NCBI RefSeq assembly: GCF_050015995.1
Contig: NZ_JBNHEP010000026.1
Span: 9,845 to 73,844 of the forward strand
DNA length: 64,000 bases
Direction of reading: 5' to 3'
DNA from: Trichodesmium sp050015995
Lineage (GTDB): Bacteria; Cyanobacteriota; Cyanobacteriia; Cyanobacteriales; Microcoleaceae
In this document: one piece after another, positions 16,868 to 26,040 of the stretch
Layout of the letters: each line of letters starts with the position of its first letter
Position numbering within the stretch: position 1 is the stretch's first letter
Notes under the pieces: generated by a model
What the model was told of the DNA's origin: nothing
The model's database searches: none
The model's input: the letters and a program-made list of their open reading frames with translations, nothing else
Made by a program: the position numbers and the translations under genes

Positions 16868-18662
16868 CTTCTTGATTGGTAAATTTTAGTTCTTTGTAAA
16901 TCAGATAATCAATTTTATTCCTATCCATAGGATTAATGCTAATTAATTTCTCAAAAAATAAACTTTTTTCATCTAACCAAAAAGGTAGTCTCTTTAAATC
17001 GCTGACCTTGATTTGAGGTTGCTGCTTGGGATTTCTTCTAATAACATTCATCTGATAGGCTAGATATAAATATAATTTCGAGTTGAGTAGGCGTTCTGTA
17101 TAAATTAAAATCTTTTCCCACTGTTCCTTATTAAAATTAGAATAAATAGGAGTTAATACATATAAACTATTATTTGCCATAAAATTTTCATTAGTAAATT
17201 TGGCAATTAAGCGATCGCTTGATTGTCTAATAAAAATTTTAGGCGATCGGTAAATTTCCAGTTGACCTAAACCAATGCGCTTTTTATTTTTAATACCTTC
17301 TTTCTCCAATCTCACTCTAATTTCTTCGCTGAGTCGAAGTTGCAATTCATAATCATATTTAATGTAATGAGAAAATGCAAAAGGTTTATCAGCAGAGGAT
17401 AAAGATTTTCCTCCTTCTAGATAAGGCATAATTAATCCAGATTTATCTCTTTGATAATCTTCTTTAGTAACTAAAAATTTTTCAGTTAAATTCAACAGCA
17501 TACAACAGGTTCTAATTGATTTTCTAGGAAAATAGTCAATCAATAGTTGATTCTGAGTTAGCTTATCTAAAATTGAGTTAGAGTCAGATATGCTGATTCT
17601 ACATTCCACATCTTTCAACCATTTATCCTGATTTATTTCCTGAATTTTATGTTGATAAAAATCTTCTATTAAAACAGGTTTTTCAGGGAAAATATTCGTA
17701 ATCTGCCAGATTGTTTGACCGCTAGCGACATTCTCAAAATTAGCTAAACCCATCTGAATAGATTGAATTTGGAAATTTTCAATTATCCACTTGCGCAAAT
17801 AATAAGCTGAGGTTTCGTAAATAGAATTATCTAACAAGTAAATTAGATGACCACCTGTGTTGAGCAGATTCAAACCGTGTTCAATAAAAAACATATACAA
17901 ATTTAATTTACCATTTTTGACTGAATCAGGAATAAACTCATAGTTACTTAAATAATATTTTCTATGACTTTCTGGTAACTTTTTACTGCGTCTGCCGTAA
18001 AAAGTGATAAAAGGTGGGTTGCCAAAAATATAATCAAATTTAAGCTCTTTTTTGATGTTTATTACTGGAGGTGAGTCTTTGTATATGCTATTAAAATCAT
18101 TAATCAAATCAAATCCTTGTGAGGCTTTGACAGTAAAATCAGTCTGATAAAAATTTAGGTTTTGATAGGTATAAATATCAATATTAAAAAATTGCTCTAG
18201 TTCTAATAAAAACCGAATTTTACAAATTTCTAGTGCTTCCCAATCTAGATCAAATCCATAGATTAAATTTAAGATTGCATCTACAGAATCAAAAGAAAAT
18301 TTAGTTAGTAGTTGTTTAGCTAATATCAAAATAAAATTGCCAGTGCCACTGGCAGGATCTAAATATTTATAGTTTGGTTTAATTTCGATTTGTGAAATAA
18401 TTTGATTGACTAAATCCTCAGAAGTATAGAATGCTCCTAAACGGGGAGGTCGAGATTTTTCAAATATTTCTAGGTTAGTTACATCAGATTTAATATTTTG
18501 CTTGCTATCCCCAATAATTTTCTCAATCATAAAGTCTCTTAATTGAGAATTTTTTAGCTTCAGAATTAAGCTAGAGACAACATCTTTAAATTCTGGAGTT
18601 AGATACGGCTTATCCTGACTATTTGTGATAATTTTTGTCTGGTAGGGATAGTTTGATGTCAT
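16833..18662 (-). CDS. N6-adenine DNA methyltransferase (type II, Eco57I/TaqI-like)
   Basis: In this 609-residue protein the N-terminal RLGAFYTSEDLVNQII is typical of Eco57I-type methylases. Motif I is DPASGTGNFILILAKQ (about residues 99-114) and motif IV is NPPF (about 216-219), the catalytic signature for N6-adenine. The C-terminal part contains KIFIRQSSDRLIAKF and ANNSLYVL, matching TaqI-like target-recognition domains. It should methylate adenine in the site cut by the convergent endonuclease gene. The two genes share 35 bp at their 3' ends. HIP1-type GCGATCGC sites inside it suggest it has resided in this lineage long enough to acquire host motifs. Confidence 0.92.
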   Translation of the reverse strand: MTSNYPYQTKIITNSQDKPYLTPEFKDVVSSLILKLKNSQLRDFMIEKIIGDSKQNIKSDVTNLEIFEKSRPPRLGAFYTSEDLVNQIISQIEIKPNYKYLDPASGTGNFILILAKQLLTKFSFDSVDAILNLIYGFDLDWEALEICKIRFLLELEQFFNIDIYTYQNLNFYQTDFTVKASQGFDLINDFNSIYKDSPPVINIKKELKFDYIFGNPPFITFYGRRSKKLPESHRKYYLSNYEFIPDSVKNGKLNLYMFFIEHGLNLLNTGGHLIYLLDNSIYETSAYYLRKWIIENFQIQSIQMGLANFENVASGQTIWQITNIFPEKPVLIEDFYQHKIQEINQDKWLKDVECRISISDSNSILDKLTQNQLLIDYFPRKSIRTCCMLLNLTEKFLVTKEDYQRDKSGLIMPYLEGGKSLSSADKPFAFSHYIKYDYELQLRLSEEIRVRLEKEGIKNKKRIGLGQLEIYRSPKIFIRQSSDRLIAKFTNENFMANNSLYVLTPIYSNFNKEQWEKILIYTERLLNSKLYLYLAYQMNVIRRNPKQQPQIKVSDLKRLPFWLDEKSLFFEKLISINPMDRNKIDYLIYKELKFTNQEVSEIESFSLLV

Positions 18663-18663
18663 T

Positions 18664-18686
18664 TCAGTTATCAGTTATCAGTTATC
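18664..18686. repeat. Heptamer tract (CAGTTAT)n
   Basis: Three copies of CAGTTAT directly precede the methyltransferase start codon at 18662. The reverse complement (ATAACTG) is the same 7-mer found at 20101-20140 and 48038-48055, just upstream of other genes. Confidence 0.7.
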
Positions 18687-18823
18687 TTATTTTATTATCA
18701 AAACTTTTCCTGTCTCCAAATTAGATAAATACAGCAGATTTTATTAAGGATGATGTAAAGCTATTACAGGCAAGATTCCTGTGCTACTCTAATTTAGATA
18801 AATAATAATAATAATTATAGAAT

Positions 18824-19819
18824 ATGAAAAAATTAAATGTTTTAGGAATTGATGGCGGTGGCACCAAAACAGAAGCCGTTTTAATGGATGAAAATTATCA
18901 AATTATTGGTAGTGGTAAAAGGGGTCCGTCAAATTATCAGAGTGTAGGAATTGAAGTAGCAAAAAATTCGATTCAAACTGCTATTACTCAAGCAGTTACT
19001 AATAATAATAGCCATCAACCAATCTCTGGAATTTGTCTAGGTTTAGCAGGAGTAGGAAGACCTGAAGACTTTCCAGTAGTAGAAAATTTGCTCCAAGAAA
19101 TTATTACTAATCTGCCGATAAAATGGGATTTACAGCCAAATACAATAATTATTTGTAGCGATAGTAACATCGCTTTGGTAGGAGGTATTGGATATTCTAT
19201 AGGTATTGTGGCAATGGCAGGCACAGGTTCCCTAGTATTCGGCCAGAATAGTCAGGGGTTAACTAAGCGGGTTGGTGGTTGGGGTTATCTGTTGGGAGAT
19301 GAAGGTAGTGGTTATAATATAGCTATTCGAGGTTTACAAGCAGCTCTGAAAGCCTATGATGGACGTGAATCTCCGACTACTTTAATTACAGATTTTCAAA
19401 GACACCTGGGCCTGACAAATATTGAAGGTATAATAGAAGTAGTCTATCGCCGTGGATGGGGTGCAACAGAGATAGCCGCACTTGCTCCCATTGTCTCCGC
19501 AGCCGCAGATAAGGGAGATAAGGTAGCTAAGAAAATTATTCAAGGTGCTGTGGAGGAGTTAAGCATAGCTACAAAAGTTGTGATATCTACCTTATTTAAG
19601 CCTCACGAAACTTTTGAAGTAGTTACTATTGGAAGTGTCTGGAACAGTATGATTGATTTTCGCGGTCGGTTTGAAGATTCTATCTTGGCGATCGCTCCTA
19701 CTGCTCAACTTATTTGGCCTCGACATCAACCTGTTTATGGTGCAGGAATTTTAGCTTTAAAAGCTGTAAAAGGGAAGGCAGAAGGCAGAAGGGGTGGCAG
19801 GATAAAGTCAAACTTGTAG
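18824..19819 (+). CDS. BadF/BadG/BcrA/BcrD ATPase family sugar kinase (GlcNAc kinase-like)
   Basis: The 331-residue protein has ASKHA ATPase features. These are phosphate-1 GIDGGGTKTEAVLMDE (residues 7-22), adenosine/phosphate-2 motif IGIVAMAGTGSLVFG (about 126-140), and GGWGYLLGDEGSGY (about 148-161), which is characteristic of N-acetylglucosamine kinases of this family. It probably phosphorylates N-acetylated amino sugars from cell-wall turnover. Alone in its unit. The last ~15 residues (KGKAEGRRGGRIKSNL) are encoded by a repeat-like AGGCAGAAGGCAGAAGG tract at 19780-19800, suggesting the natural C-terminus has been extended by a small repeat. Confidence 0.88.
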   Translation: MKKLNVLGIDGGGTKTEAVLMDENYQIIGSGKRGPSNYQSVGIEVAKNSIQTAITQAVTNNNSHQPISGICLGLAGVGRPEDFPVVENLLQEIITNLPIKWDLQPNTIIICSDSNIALVGGIGYSIGIVAMAGTGSLVFGQNSQGLTKRVGGWGYLLGDEGSGYNIAIRGLQAALKAYDGRESPTTLITDFQRHLGLTNIEGIIEVVYRRGWGATEIAALAPIVSAAADKGDKVAKKIIQGAVEELSIATKVVISTLFKPHETFEVVTIGSVWNSMIDFRGRFEDSILAIAPTAQLIWPRHQPVYGAGILALKAVKGKAEGRRGGRIKSNL

Positions 19820-19904
19820 GGTGTGTTAGATGGCTAAAATTTAGACTGTGAAAGAAATTTAACAATCCATCGTAACGCACCACTTTAGTTATGTCAGTCT
19901 ACTG
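19815..19904 (+). repeat. Dispersed ~90 bp repeat (GTAGGGTG...GTAACGCACC), copy 1
   Basis: TGTAGGGTGTGTTAGATGGC through CGTAACGCACC to GTCAGTCTA aligns throughout with 31667-31757. It lies immediately after the sugar-kinase stop. GTGTGTTA/TAACGCAC arms make it partly self-complementary. Confidence 0.7.
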
Positions 19905-19965
19905 GACAGACACGCCTAAAAATGAAAGCCCTTGTAGAACGAAGTGAAACCCAACAAAGACTTAT

Positions 19966-20036
19966 TAGACATCTCCAGAAAAGTTTCTGAAACCCTTATA
20001 GCACTGTTCCAGAATCAGTATTTTTGGAGAGGTCCA
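19966..20036. mobile_element. TAGACATCTCC-family element, short copy
   Basis: TAGACATCTCCAGAAAAGT starts the segment and TTTTTGGAGAGGTCCA ends it. The ends form the same inverted repeat as other family members, but the interior is only about 40 bp. Confidence 0.55.
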
Positions 20037-20100
20037 TTGTTGTTGGGTTACCCTGCGGGAAGCAAGCTACGGTTCCTCAACCCAATCTACGCTTATTGCG

Positions 20101-20140
20101 CTGATAACTAATAACTAATAACTGATAACTGATAACTGAA
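20101..20140. repeat. Heptamer tract (TAACTRA)n
   Basis: About five copies of TAACTAA/TAACTGA end just before the GGAGG ribosome-binding site of the next gene. Confidence 0.85.
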
Positions 20141-20158
20141 TTGGAGGATATACTACCT

Positions 20159-20830
20159 ATGTTTAACTCAAAAAAATGGCGTATTGGAACATCTTTATTA
20201 TTAACTTTAGGCATGACATTAGCCACAGCAACTCCAGGTTTATCAAACCGAGCTATGGCTCAATTTAACCGACAAACACAATTCCCAGGCAACCCACGAA
20301 GACCATTTTCTGTAGCACGAATACCAGCAGGAACACTCATCCCTGTAGGATATGAGGAAGCAGAAAAAGTTGTGGTAACTCCAGATGAGTCGATGAGATT
20401 AACGTTGACAGTGACTCAAGATATTAGGGATGTTCAAGGAAGAGTGGTAATACCTTTTGGCAGTGAGATAGAAGGTGAACTACGACCTGTTTCCAATGGG
20501 ACTCAATTTTTTGCCGAACAATTAATTATTGGCGATCGCCGTAGGTTTCGTATTGATGCTATTTCTAAGGTAATTACTGATACTGAAAGAATAACAAAAG
20601 GTGCTAATGCTGGGGATATTTTGAAGGGTGCTGCTGTGGGTACTGGTGCTTCTGCTTTATTGTCTGCAATTCTTGGGGATAAGGTTTTGGCGACGGAAAG
20701 GTTATTGATAGGTGCGGGGTTGGGTGCTTTGAGTGGAGTGTTATTGGGTCGGGAAAAGGCGGAGGTAGTTGTGATTTATCCAGAAGAAGATTTAGATTTG
20801 AGGTTGCGTTCTGATTTGGCGTTGCGTTAG
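20159..20830 (+). CDS. Secreted conserved protein with glycine-zipper tail (223 aa)
   Basis: The start at ATG 20159 follows GGAGG (20142-20146). An earlier TTG would include that site in the coding sequence. A signal peptide is clear: SKKWRIGTSLLLTLGMTLAT, then ATPGLSNRAMA. The mature part has a beta-rich region with PAGTLIPVGYEEAEKVVV and an LTVTQDIRDVQGRVVIPFGS motif that resembles TrbI/conjugal-type barrel segments. Two hydrophobic small-residue stretches follow (ILKGAAVGTGASALLSAILG; LLIGAGLGALSGVLLG), glycine-zipper like. Likely periplasmic or outer-membrane associated. Function unknown. Confidence 0.75.
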   Translation: MFNSKKWRIGTSLLLTLGMTLATATPGLSNRAMAQFNRQTQFPGNPRRPFSVARIPAGTLIPVGYEEAEKVVVTPDESMRLTLTVTQDIRDVQGRVVIPFGSEIEGELRPVSNGTQFFAEQLIIGDRRRFRIDAISKVITDTERITKGANAGDILKGAAVGTGASALLSAILGDKVLATERLLIGAGLGALSGVLLGREKAEVVVIYPEEDLDLRLRSDLALR

Positions 20831-20944
20831 TAGTTAGTAGGTAGGGTTTCGCTGTCGCTCTACCCAACAGCTCTATTATACCTCTCCGGATAGACCTCTC
20901 CGGAAAAGAGGGAGTAGGGAGTAGGGGCGATTCGCGAATCGCCC

Positions 20945-21001
20945 CTACAGGGTTTTGGTTGTGATGATGTGGTTCATCAATCTGAAAAGCGCTGTAAATA
21001 G
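20945..21001 (+). repeat. Dispersed ~55 bp repeat (TTTTGGTTGT...GAAAAGCGCTGTA), copy 1
   Basis: CTACAGGGTTTTGGTTGTG through GTGGTTCATCAATCTGAAAA to GCGCTGTA aligns with 47694-47747. Both copies lie in intergenic DNA next to gene 3' ends. Confidence 0.65.
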
Positions 21002-21052
21002 AAGTCAGGAGGAAATGTTTTTCCCACTGTTCCCTGTTGCTTGACAATTTAT

Positions 21053-24000
21053 CTATGACGCACCGTTAAGATAATAGTGCGTTGTTGCTTGCTTATCATA
21101 GTGAAAACCATTCATATTTTCTAATCGCTGCAATTTCTTTTTTGCCCACTTCCGCAATTGTTTGTCTGGGTCTTTTGCTGCTCTGTCTTTTAATAGTGGC
21201 AGACTTGGCGGATGGTCTCGGTATTGTTTGACTATTGCCTCTAGTGCAATTTGTCGAGGGTTGTATTGATGGTCATTTTCAGGTTGAAAGGGGTCATTGA
21301 GGGCGGTGTGATAAAACAATTCAAAAATTCCTGGCTGATGTTTCCAACCAGTAGCTATTTGTCGCAGCGCTTCAACTCGGATATCCGAATCATCATCAGA
21401 CTGTACCCATTGTTTGAGTAAATCTAAAGTTTCCGACTCATCTTTCCAAGCAGTAGCTATTTGTTGCAGCGCTTCAATTCGGACATCCAAACTATTATCA
21501 GATTTTACCCATTGTTTGAGTAAATCTAAAGTTTCCGACTCATCTTGCCAACCAGTAGCTATTTGTCGCAGTGCTTCAACTCGCACAGTTGAACTATTAT
21601 CAGACTGTACCCTTTGTTTGAGTAATTCTAAAATTTCCGACTCATCTTTCCAACCAGTAGCTATTTGTACGACCGCTTCACGTCGCACAGTCGAACTACT
21701 ATCGGACTGTACCCTTTGTTTGAGTAAATCTAAAATCTCCGACTCATCTTTCCAACCAGTAGCTATTTGTGCCACCGCTTCACGTCGCACATTCCAACTA
21801 TTATCGGACTCTACCCTTTGTTTGAGTAATTTTAAAATTGCTGGCTGATGTTTCCAACCAGTAACTATTTGTCGCACTGCTTCAAGTCGCACATTCCAAT
21901 TCTTATCGGACTCTAAACTTTGTTTGAGTAATTTTAAAATTGCTGGTTGATGTTTCCAAACAGTAGCTATTTGTCGCAACGCTTCACATCGCACATGCCA
22001 ACTATGATCGGACTCTAAACATTGTTTGAGCAATTCAAAAATTGCCGGCTGATGTTTCCAACCAGTAGCTATTTGTCGCAGCGCTTCGCATCGTACATTC
22101 CAACTATCATCCGACTCTACCCTTTGTTTGAGTAATTCTAACATTGCTGGCTGATGTTTCCAACCAGTAGCTATTTGTCGCAGTGCTTCACGTCGCACAT
22201 TCCAACTACGATCTGACTCTGCCTTTTGTTTGAGTAATTTTAAAATTCCCGACTCATGTTTCCAACCCGTGGCGATTTGTCGGACTGCTGCAAGTCGCAC
22301 ATTCCAACTATGATCGGACTCTACCCTTTGTTTGAGTAATTCTAAAGTTCCCGGCTCATCTTTCCCACCAGTAGCTATTTGTCGTACCGCTTCAAGTCGC
22401 ACATTCCAATTCTGATCGGACTCTACTCTTTGTTTGAGTAATTCTAAAGTTCCCGACTCATCTTTCCAACCAGTAGCTATTTGTTCGACCGCTTCTCGTC
22501 GCACATTCCAACTATTATCAGACTCTAGCCATTGTTTGAGTAATTCTAAAATTCCTGGCTCATCTTTCCAACCAGTAGCTATTTGTTCGAGCACTTCCCG
22601 TCGCACATTCCAACTACTATCAGACTCTAGCCATTGTTTGAGTAATTCTAAAATTCCCGATTCATCTTTCCAACCAGTAGCTATTTGTCGTACTGCTTCC
22701 CGTCGTACATTCCAATCATCATCAGACTTTGCTCTTTGTTTAAGCCAAGTATAAGTAAAACGTTCATTCCTCCAGGTTGCAGCCACCACTGCCACAGCTT
22801 GAGTACGAATTTCACGAACTATGGCTGCATTTTTCGGATCAATTTCTTGAGAGTAACTCTCACAAGGTTTGTAAGAATAACCAAGGTTATACCCAGTCAA
22901 ATCTTTTAACCTATTTAGTAATCGAGACCCTACATCACCAATACTCTGACGATTTCTAACTTCAAACAAACACTTGCCAGCCAAAAATAAATTCAAAAAT
23001 TTTTCATCTTCCCCATCTTGTTCCATCAAATAACTAATAATTTCTCTGACAAATTTAGCGTCAATTATTCCTGGAATTAACCGCAACACCTCATGCCATT
23101 TTTCATCCTGCCAGTGCTGACCAAAAACTTCCTCAAGCAGTTCATCTTTAGAAATTTTATGTTCTTTTTCAAACTGCCAAACAAATTCCCTCGCACAAAA
23201 ATATTCCCAAAAAGTTCGATGCACAAAAGCATAATATTCAGCCCCAACAAAACACAAAATAAAATTGCGAGTCTGCAACTGTTCTATTAATGCCCTAGCC
23301 ACAGTTTTGACATTATTAATACCTAAAGTTTTGAGATAATTCTTGATAATTTGTTCTAAATCATTTCTATGAATCAAATTACCAGCGAAACCTGCTTTAT
23401 TTTCCTGCATAAAAAAAGCTACCTGACGCAAGATTGCCTGTTTATCTTTATAGTCAATAGTAATTGGGTCAATCTTGGCATCAGTTAATGCCATTTCTAT
23501 ATCCCATTGATGTAATAAAACCCGGGAAGCTTGATTATAAAGTTCGACTCTATCTCTCGGAAATTCTTGATGACGATTCAAAATAGCCATCATAGTTAAT
23601 AAAAGAGGATTTCCCGACAATTCTTTCATAGCTGAAGAATCTTTAATTGCTCGTTTAAACCTTTCTATTTTCTTCTCTCTTTCCCCCTTGTCTTGATAAG
23701 TAAAACTGTGCCAACGTTGAATAAAATCATCAACTTGTTCATCTTCTAAATCTTGCAATATAAAATGATCGAACTCAGCATCTATGAGTTTTTGCGGCTG
23801 ATAACCAATTACCCGTGAAGTAACAATAACCCGCACATTTTGATAGTCATTAGTAAAGCGATGAATCTGGGTAATTATTTCCTCTCGTTTGATAGGGTCG
23901 AAAATTTCATCTAACCCATCAAACAGTATAATAGCTTCACTTTTTTGTAATTTTGCATGAACTTGTTGTTGAGGTAAATGACAAGTAACTCCACTACCTT

Positions 24001-25048
24001 TTTCCAGAAATTCCAGAAAATTTTTGCATTTATTAGCATCATAGTTCCGAACATAAGTCCGCAGTTCAATTAATAAAGGAATTGGCTGTAAAACTAAATC
24101 TTTTAGAGGCGAGCCTGCCCATTTTAGAGCAATATATTGTAATAAAGTAGATTTGCCAGATCCGGGGTTGCCTAAAATCACTAAATGTTGATAATTTCTA
24201 TTTTCAACTAATTCCACAACTGACCGAATAGGTCGATCTAAATATCTCCGGTGCAGACTTTCCGATTGTTCTTGAGAAAAATCTTCTCCAAATTTCCCAG
24301 TCTCTTTTAATCCCTGCCGATCTTCTTGAGAAATTTCATGTACTTGAGGCAAAATTTCTTGAGATTCCCGGACATTTTGAGGAATAAACATTTCCCATGA
24401 CTTCAATTGATGATACGCATGAATAGTCGGATCTAAACTGTCTAATTTCAGATTTACATATTGTTCGATAATTCCTTTTCTATATTTTTTTAAGTCAAAA
24501 TCTAGCGGTATTTCATTCTTTGTATTTTCCAGTTTATCCTGATTTTTTGCATCTAATATTTTCCGTAATTCATTCGACTTTATCCTCATAATTTTGACTT
24601 TTTTCAGATAGTTGTTAGCTATTGCTACCCAGTCAAGTTTTTTTGGCAAAGATGGATTTATTTTGTTCCAGGTGGCAGCCATTTTTTTACTATCTAAAAC
24701 TTTAATATCTTTATTAAATGGACTACCAAGAATTCCTAAAACTGACTCATTTTTTAGAAACAGTTTGAAAGGTTCAGTATATTCCTCAATTTGATTGGGA
24801 TTTAATTCAGCAAATTCTAATTCTTGCTGTACTAACTCTGAAAGTTCTTTAATAGCTTCTGCTGTAGCTTTTTCTAGAGTTTCTCTTTCTGTATTGGTTA
24901 TCCTATCTTCTGTAAAATCAGTAATACATTGCTGAAAAAAATCTTTAAGATAGTCTTCAGTTTCTTCTTGAGCCAATTTTCCTAGAACTTCTTGAGCAAG
25001 AAATCCCACTAATTGGCCATTTGCCAGAGTACTAGACCATTCAAGCAT
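21053..25048 (-). CDS. NACHT-domain STAND NTPase with tandem HEAT-like repeats
   Basis: The 1331 residues carry an N-terminal helical effector-like region (1-270), then a NACHT core. Walker A is GNPGSGKST (about 292-300), Walker B is ILFDGLDE (about 372-380), the sensor is VRVIVTSR (about 405), and GNPLLLTMMAILNR marks the winged-helix boundary. WEYFCAREFVWQFEKE follows near 600. From about 779 to 1245 there are 13 full and one partial 34-residue HEAT-like units, each WNVRxEAxRQIATGWKxxx...LLKQxxESDxS. NACHT-type STAND proteins are related to animal NLRs, and several bacterial ones give phage resistance by sensing and then activating an effector. The repeats would be the sensor, which is inference. 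No separate effector gene adjoins it. Confidence 0.93.
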   Translation of the reverse strand: MLEWSSTLANGQLVGFLAQEVLGKLAQEETEDYLKDFFQQCITDFTEDRITNTERETLEKATAEAIKELSELVQQELEFAELNPNQIEEYTEPFKLFLKNESVLGILGSPFNKDIKVLDSKKMAATWNKINPSLPKKLDWVAIANNYLKKVKIMRIKSNELRKILDAKNQDKLENTKNEIPLDFDLKKYRKGIIEQYVNLKLDSLDPTIHAYHQLKSWEMFIPQNVRESQEILPQVHEISQEDRQGLKETGKFGEDFSQEQSESLHRRYLDRPIRSVVELVENRNYQHLVILGNPGSGKSTLLQYIALKWAGSPLKDLVLQPIPLLIELRTYVRNYDANKCKNFLEFLEKGSGVTCHLPQQQVHAKLQKSEAIILFDGLDEIFDPIKREEIITQIHRFTNDYQNVRVIVTSRVIGYQPQKLIDAEFDHFILQDLEDEQVDDFIQRWHSFTYQDKGEREKKIERFKRAIKDSSAMKELSGNPLLLTMMAILNRHQEFPRDRVELYNQASRVLLHQWDIEMALTDAKIDPITIDYKDKQAILRQVAFFMQENKAGFAGNLIHRNDLEQIIKNYLKTLGINNVKTVARALIEQLQTRNFILCFVGAEYYAFVHRTFWEYFCAREFVWQFEKEHKISKDELLEEVFGQHWQDEKWHEVLRLIPGIIDAKFVREIISYLMEQDGEDEKFLNLFLAGKCLFEVRNRQSIGDVGSRLLNRLKDLTGYNLGYSYKPCESYSQEIDPKNAAIVREIRTQAVAVVAATWRNERFTYTWLKQRAKSDDDWNVRREAVRQIATGWKDESGILELLKQWLESDSSWNVRREVLEQIATGWKDEPGILELLKQWLESDNSWNVRREAVEQIATGWKDESGTLELLKQRVESDQNWNVRLEAVRQIATGGKDEPGTLELLKQRVESDHSWNVRLAAVRQIATGWKHESGILKLLKQKAESDRSWNVRREALRQIATGWKHQPAMLELLKQRVESDDSWNVRCEALRQIATGWKHQPAIFELLKQCLESDHSWHVRCEALRQIATVWKHQPAILKLLKQSLESDKNWNVRLEAVRQIVTGWKHQPAILKLLKQRVESDNSWNVRREAVAQIATGWKDESEILDLLKQRVQSDSSSTVRREAVVQIATGWKDESEILELLKQRVQSDNSSTVRVEALRQIATGWQDESETLDLLKQWVKSDNSLDVRIEALQQIATAWKDESETLDLLKQWVQSDDDSDIRVEALRQIATGWKHQPGIFELFYHTALNDPFQPENDHQYNPRQIALEAIVKQYRDHPPSLPLLKDRAAKDPDKQLRKWAKKKLQRLENMNGFHYDKQATTHYYLNGAS
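21314..22714 (-). repeat. Tandem 102-bp coding repeats (HEAT-like units) in the NACHT gene
   Basis: Thirteen 102-bp units and one partial unit run in perfect register with no length variation. Neighbouring units are highly similar at DNA level (for example TTTCCAACCAGTAGCTATTT recurs in most). Variation concentrates at a few residue positions: after VR, around Q-I-A, at W/R/K before (L/V)ESD, and in the SDxS turn. This looks like recent expansion by unequal recombination. Confidence 0.92.
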
Positions 25049-25414
25049 AATTATTTTACCTTTGATTTTAACTAATTATTAGCTTTTAGCATTTCTTGAC
25101 GGAATGCTGCCTCTTGCCTCCTCCAGAGGAGCTGCTTCTTACAGAGGAGCTATCCTAGAGAATGCGCAGCGAAACGCAAATGCTTTTCATGTCGGCGACA
25201 GCCGAAACACGTTAACAGCTTTTTGGGCTTCGGTTGAAATCCTCTGCTCAAGGTCAAAAAAAAATGATCCTACTGATTGCTGAGTGCTGACTTTCCATCG
25301 ATTCCATAATTATACACAGCTATTAGCTCAAGTCAGAACTATGACATTGCATTGTTGCGAGATGATTTATAATCAAATGGAAAATTTCAGATGAGCAATT
25401 GCTGAATAGAAAAC
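25049..25414. other. Spacer between NACHT gene and IS1 relic
   Basis: No gene was recognised. It contains CTCCAGAGGAGCTGCTTCTTACAGAGGAGCT direct repeats (AGAGGAGCT, 25122-25150) and ATGTCGGCGACAGCCGAAA (25189-25207), a short hairpin-like sequence similar to the one near 10468. Confidence 0.5.
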
Positions 25415-26040
25415 ATGAAAATTAATTGTCCTAAATGTAAATCAAATAATATTAGAAAAAATGGACATAGGCGGGGTAAGCAAAATTATCAATGCAAAGA
25501 GTGTGGTCGTCAATTTGTAGAATTTTATTCTCAAGCAGGTTATTCTGAAGAAGTAAAAGAAAATTGTTTAACTCTGTATGGAAATGGTAATAGTTTTAGA
25601 TCGATTGAGAGAATAACTAAGGTTAATCATAATACAGTTATACGTTGGGTAAGACAGACAGAAAAAAAAGTTACTATAAAAGAAGAATGAATATATAATA
25701 CTATTAGTTGGACAATTAGATGAGTTACAAACAGTTATAGGAATAAAAAAAGATAAAATATGGGTATATAAAGCATTATATAAATATTATTCGTCTATTT
25801 AAGAGTAGAATCTACGAAATATAAATGCAGAAAAATTTGAAAATTTATGGAAAAATATCAAACAATATAACTGTTATTTTTGGAGAACAGTATAGATATA
25901 AAGTTTACCCAAAATTTATTCCAGACGGCGATAATATTACCAGCAAAATATCCATGACTATAGTAGAAAGTAAAAATAGCAGATTGAGACATTATTTAGC
26001 ATAATTACATCGAAAAAAAATGCTTATTATAATTTTAAAT
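25415..26040 (+). pseudogene. IS1-family transposase relic (InsA-like part intact, InsB-like part decayed)
   Basis: The first 91 codons (25415-25690) encode an InsA-like protein with a zinc ribbon (CPKCKSNNIRKNGHRRGKQNYQCKECGRQF) and a helix-turn-helix (SFRSIERITKVNHNTVIRWVR). After the stop at 25690, sequence in shifted frames reads LDELQTVIGIKKDKIWVYKA, ENLWKNIKQYNCYF, YKVYPKFIPDGDNI and SRLRHYLA, the recognisable order of the InsB catalytic half. Several stops and frameshifts interrupt it. It is a dead IS1-type copy. Terminal repeats were not resolved. Confidence 0.85.

Noticed and set aside
20604..21047. 147-codon minus-strand frame overlapping the glycine-zipper gene
   Set aside because: Antisense to a gene with a signal peptide and ribosome-binding site. 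It is rich in Pro/His/Ser as expected of a shadow frame.
21314..22714. CRISPR array
   Set aside because: The repeats are 102 bp, contiguous, coding and vary by codon. There are no short repeats with unique spacers.
21414..22754. Plus-strand open frames with repeated SNSKIPDSSFQPVAICxxASRRT-type peptides
   Set aside because: They are the antisense image of the in-register 102-bp HEAT-like repeats of the NACHT gene. Periodicity alone keeps them open, and there is no start signal.
25415..25690. Independent zinc-finger regulator
   Set aside because: The sequence downstream still matches the InsB half of IS1, so this is the InsA part of a decayed insertion sequence. The possibility of retained repressor function is kept as a finding.
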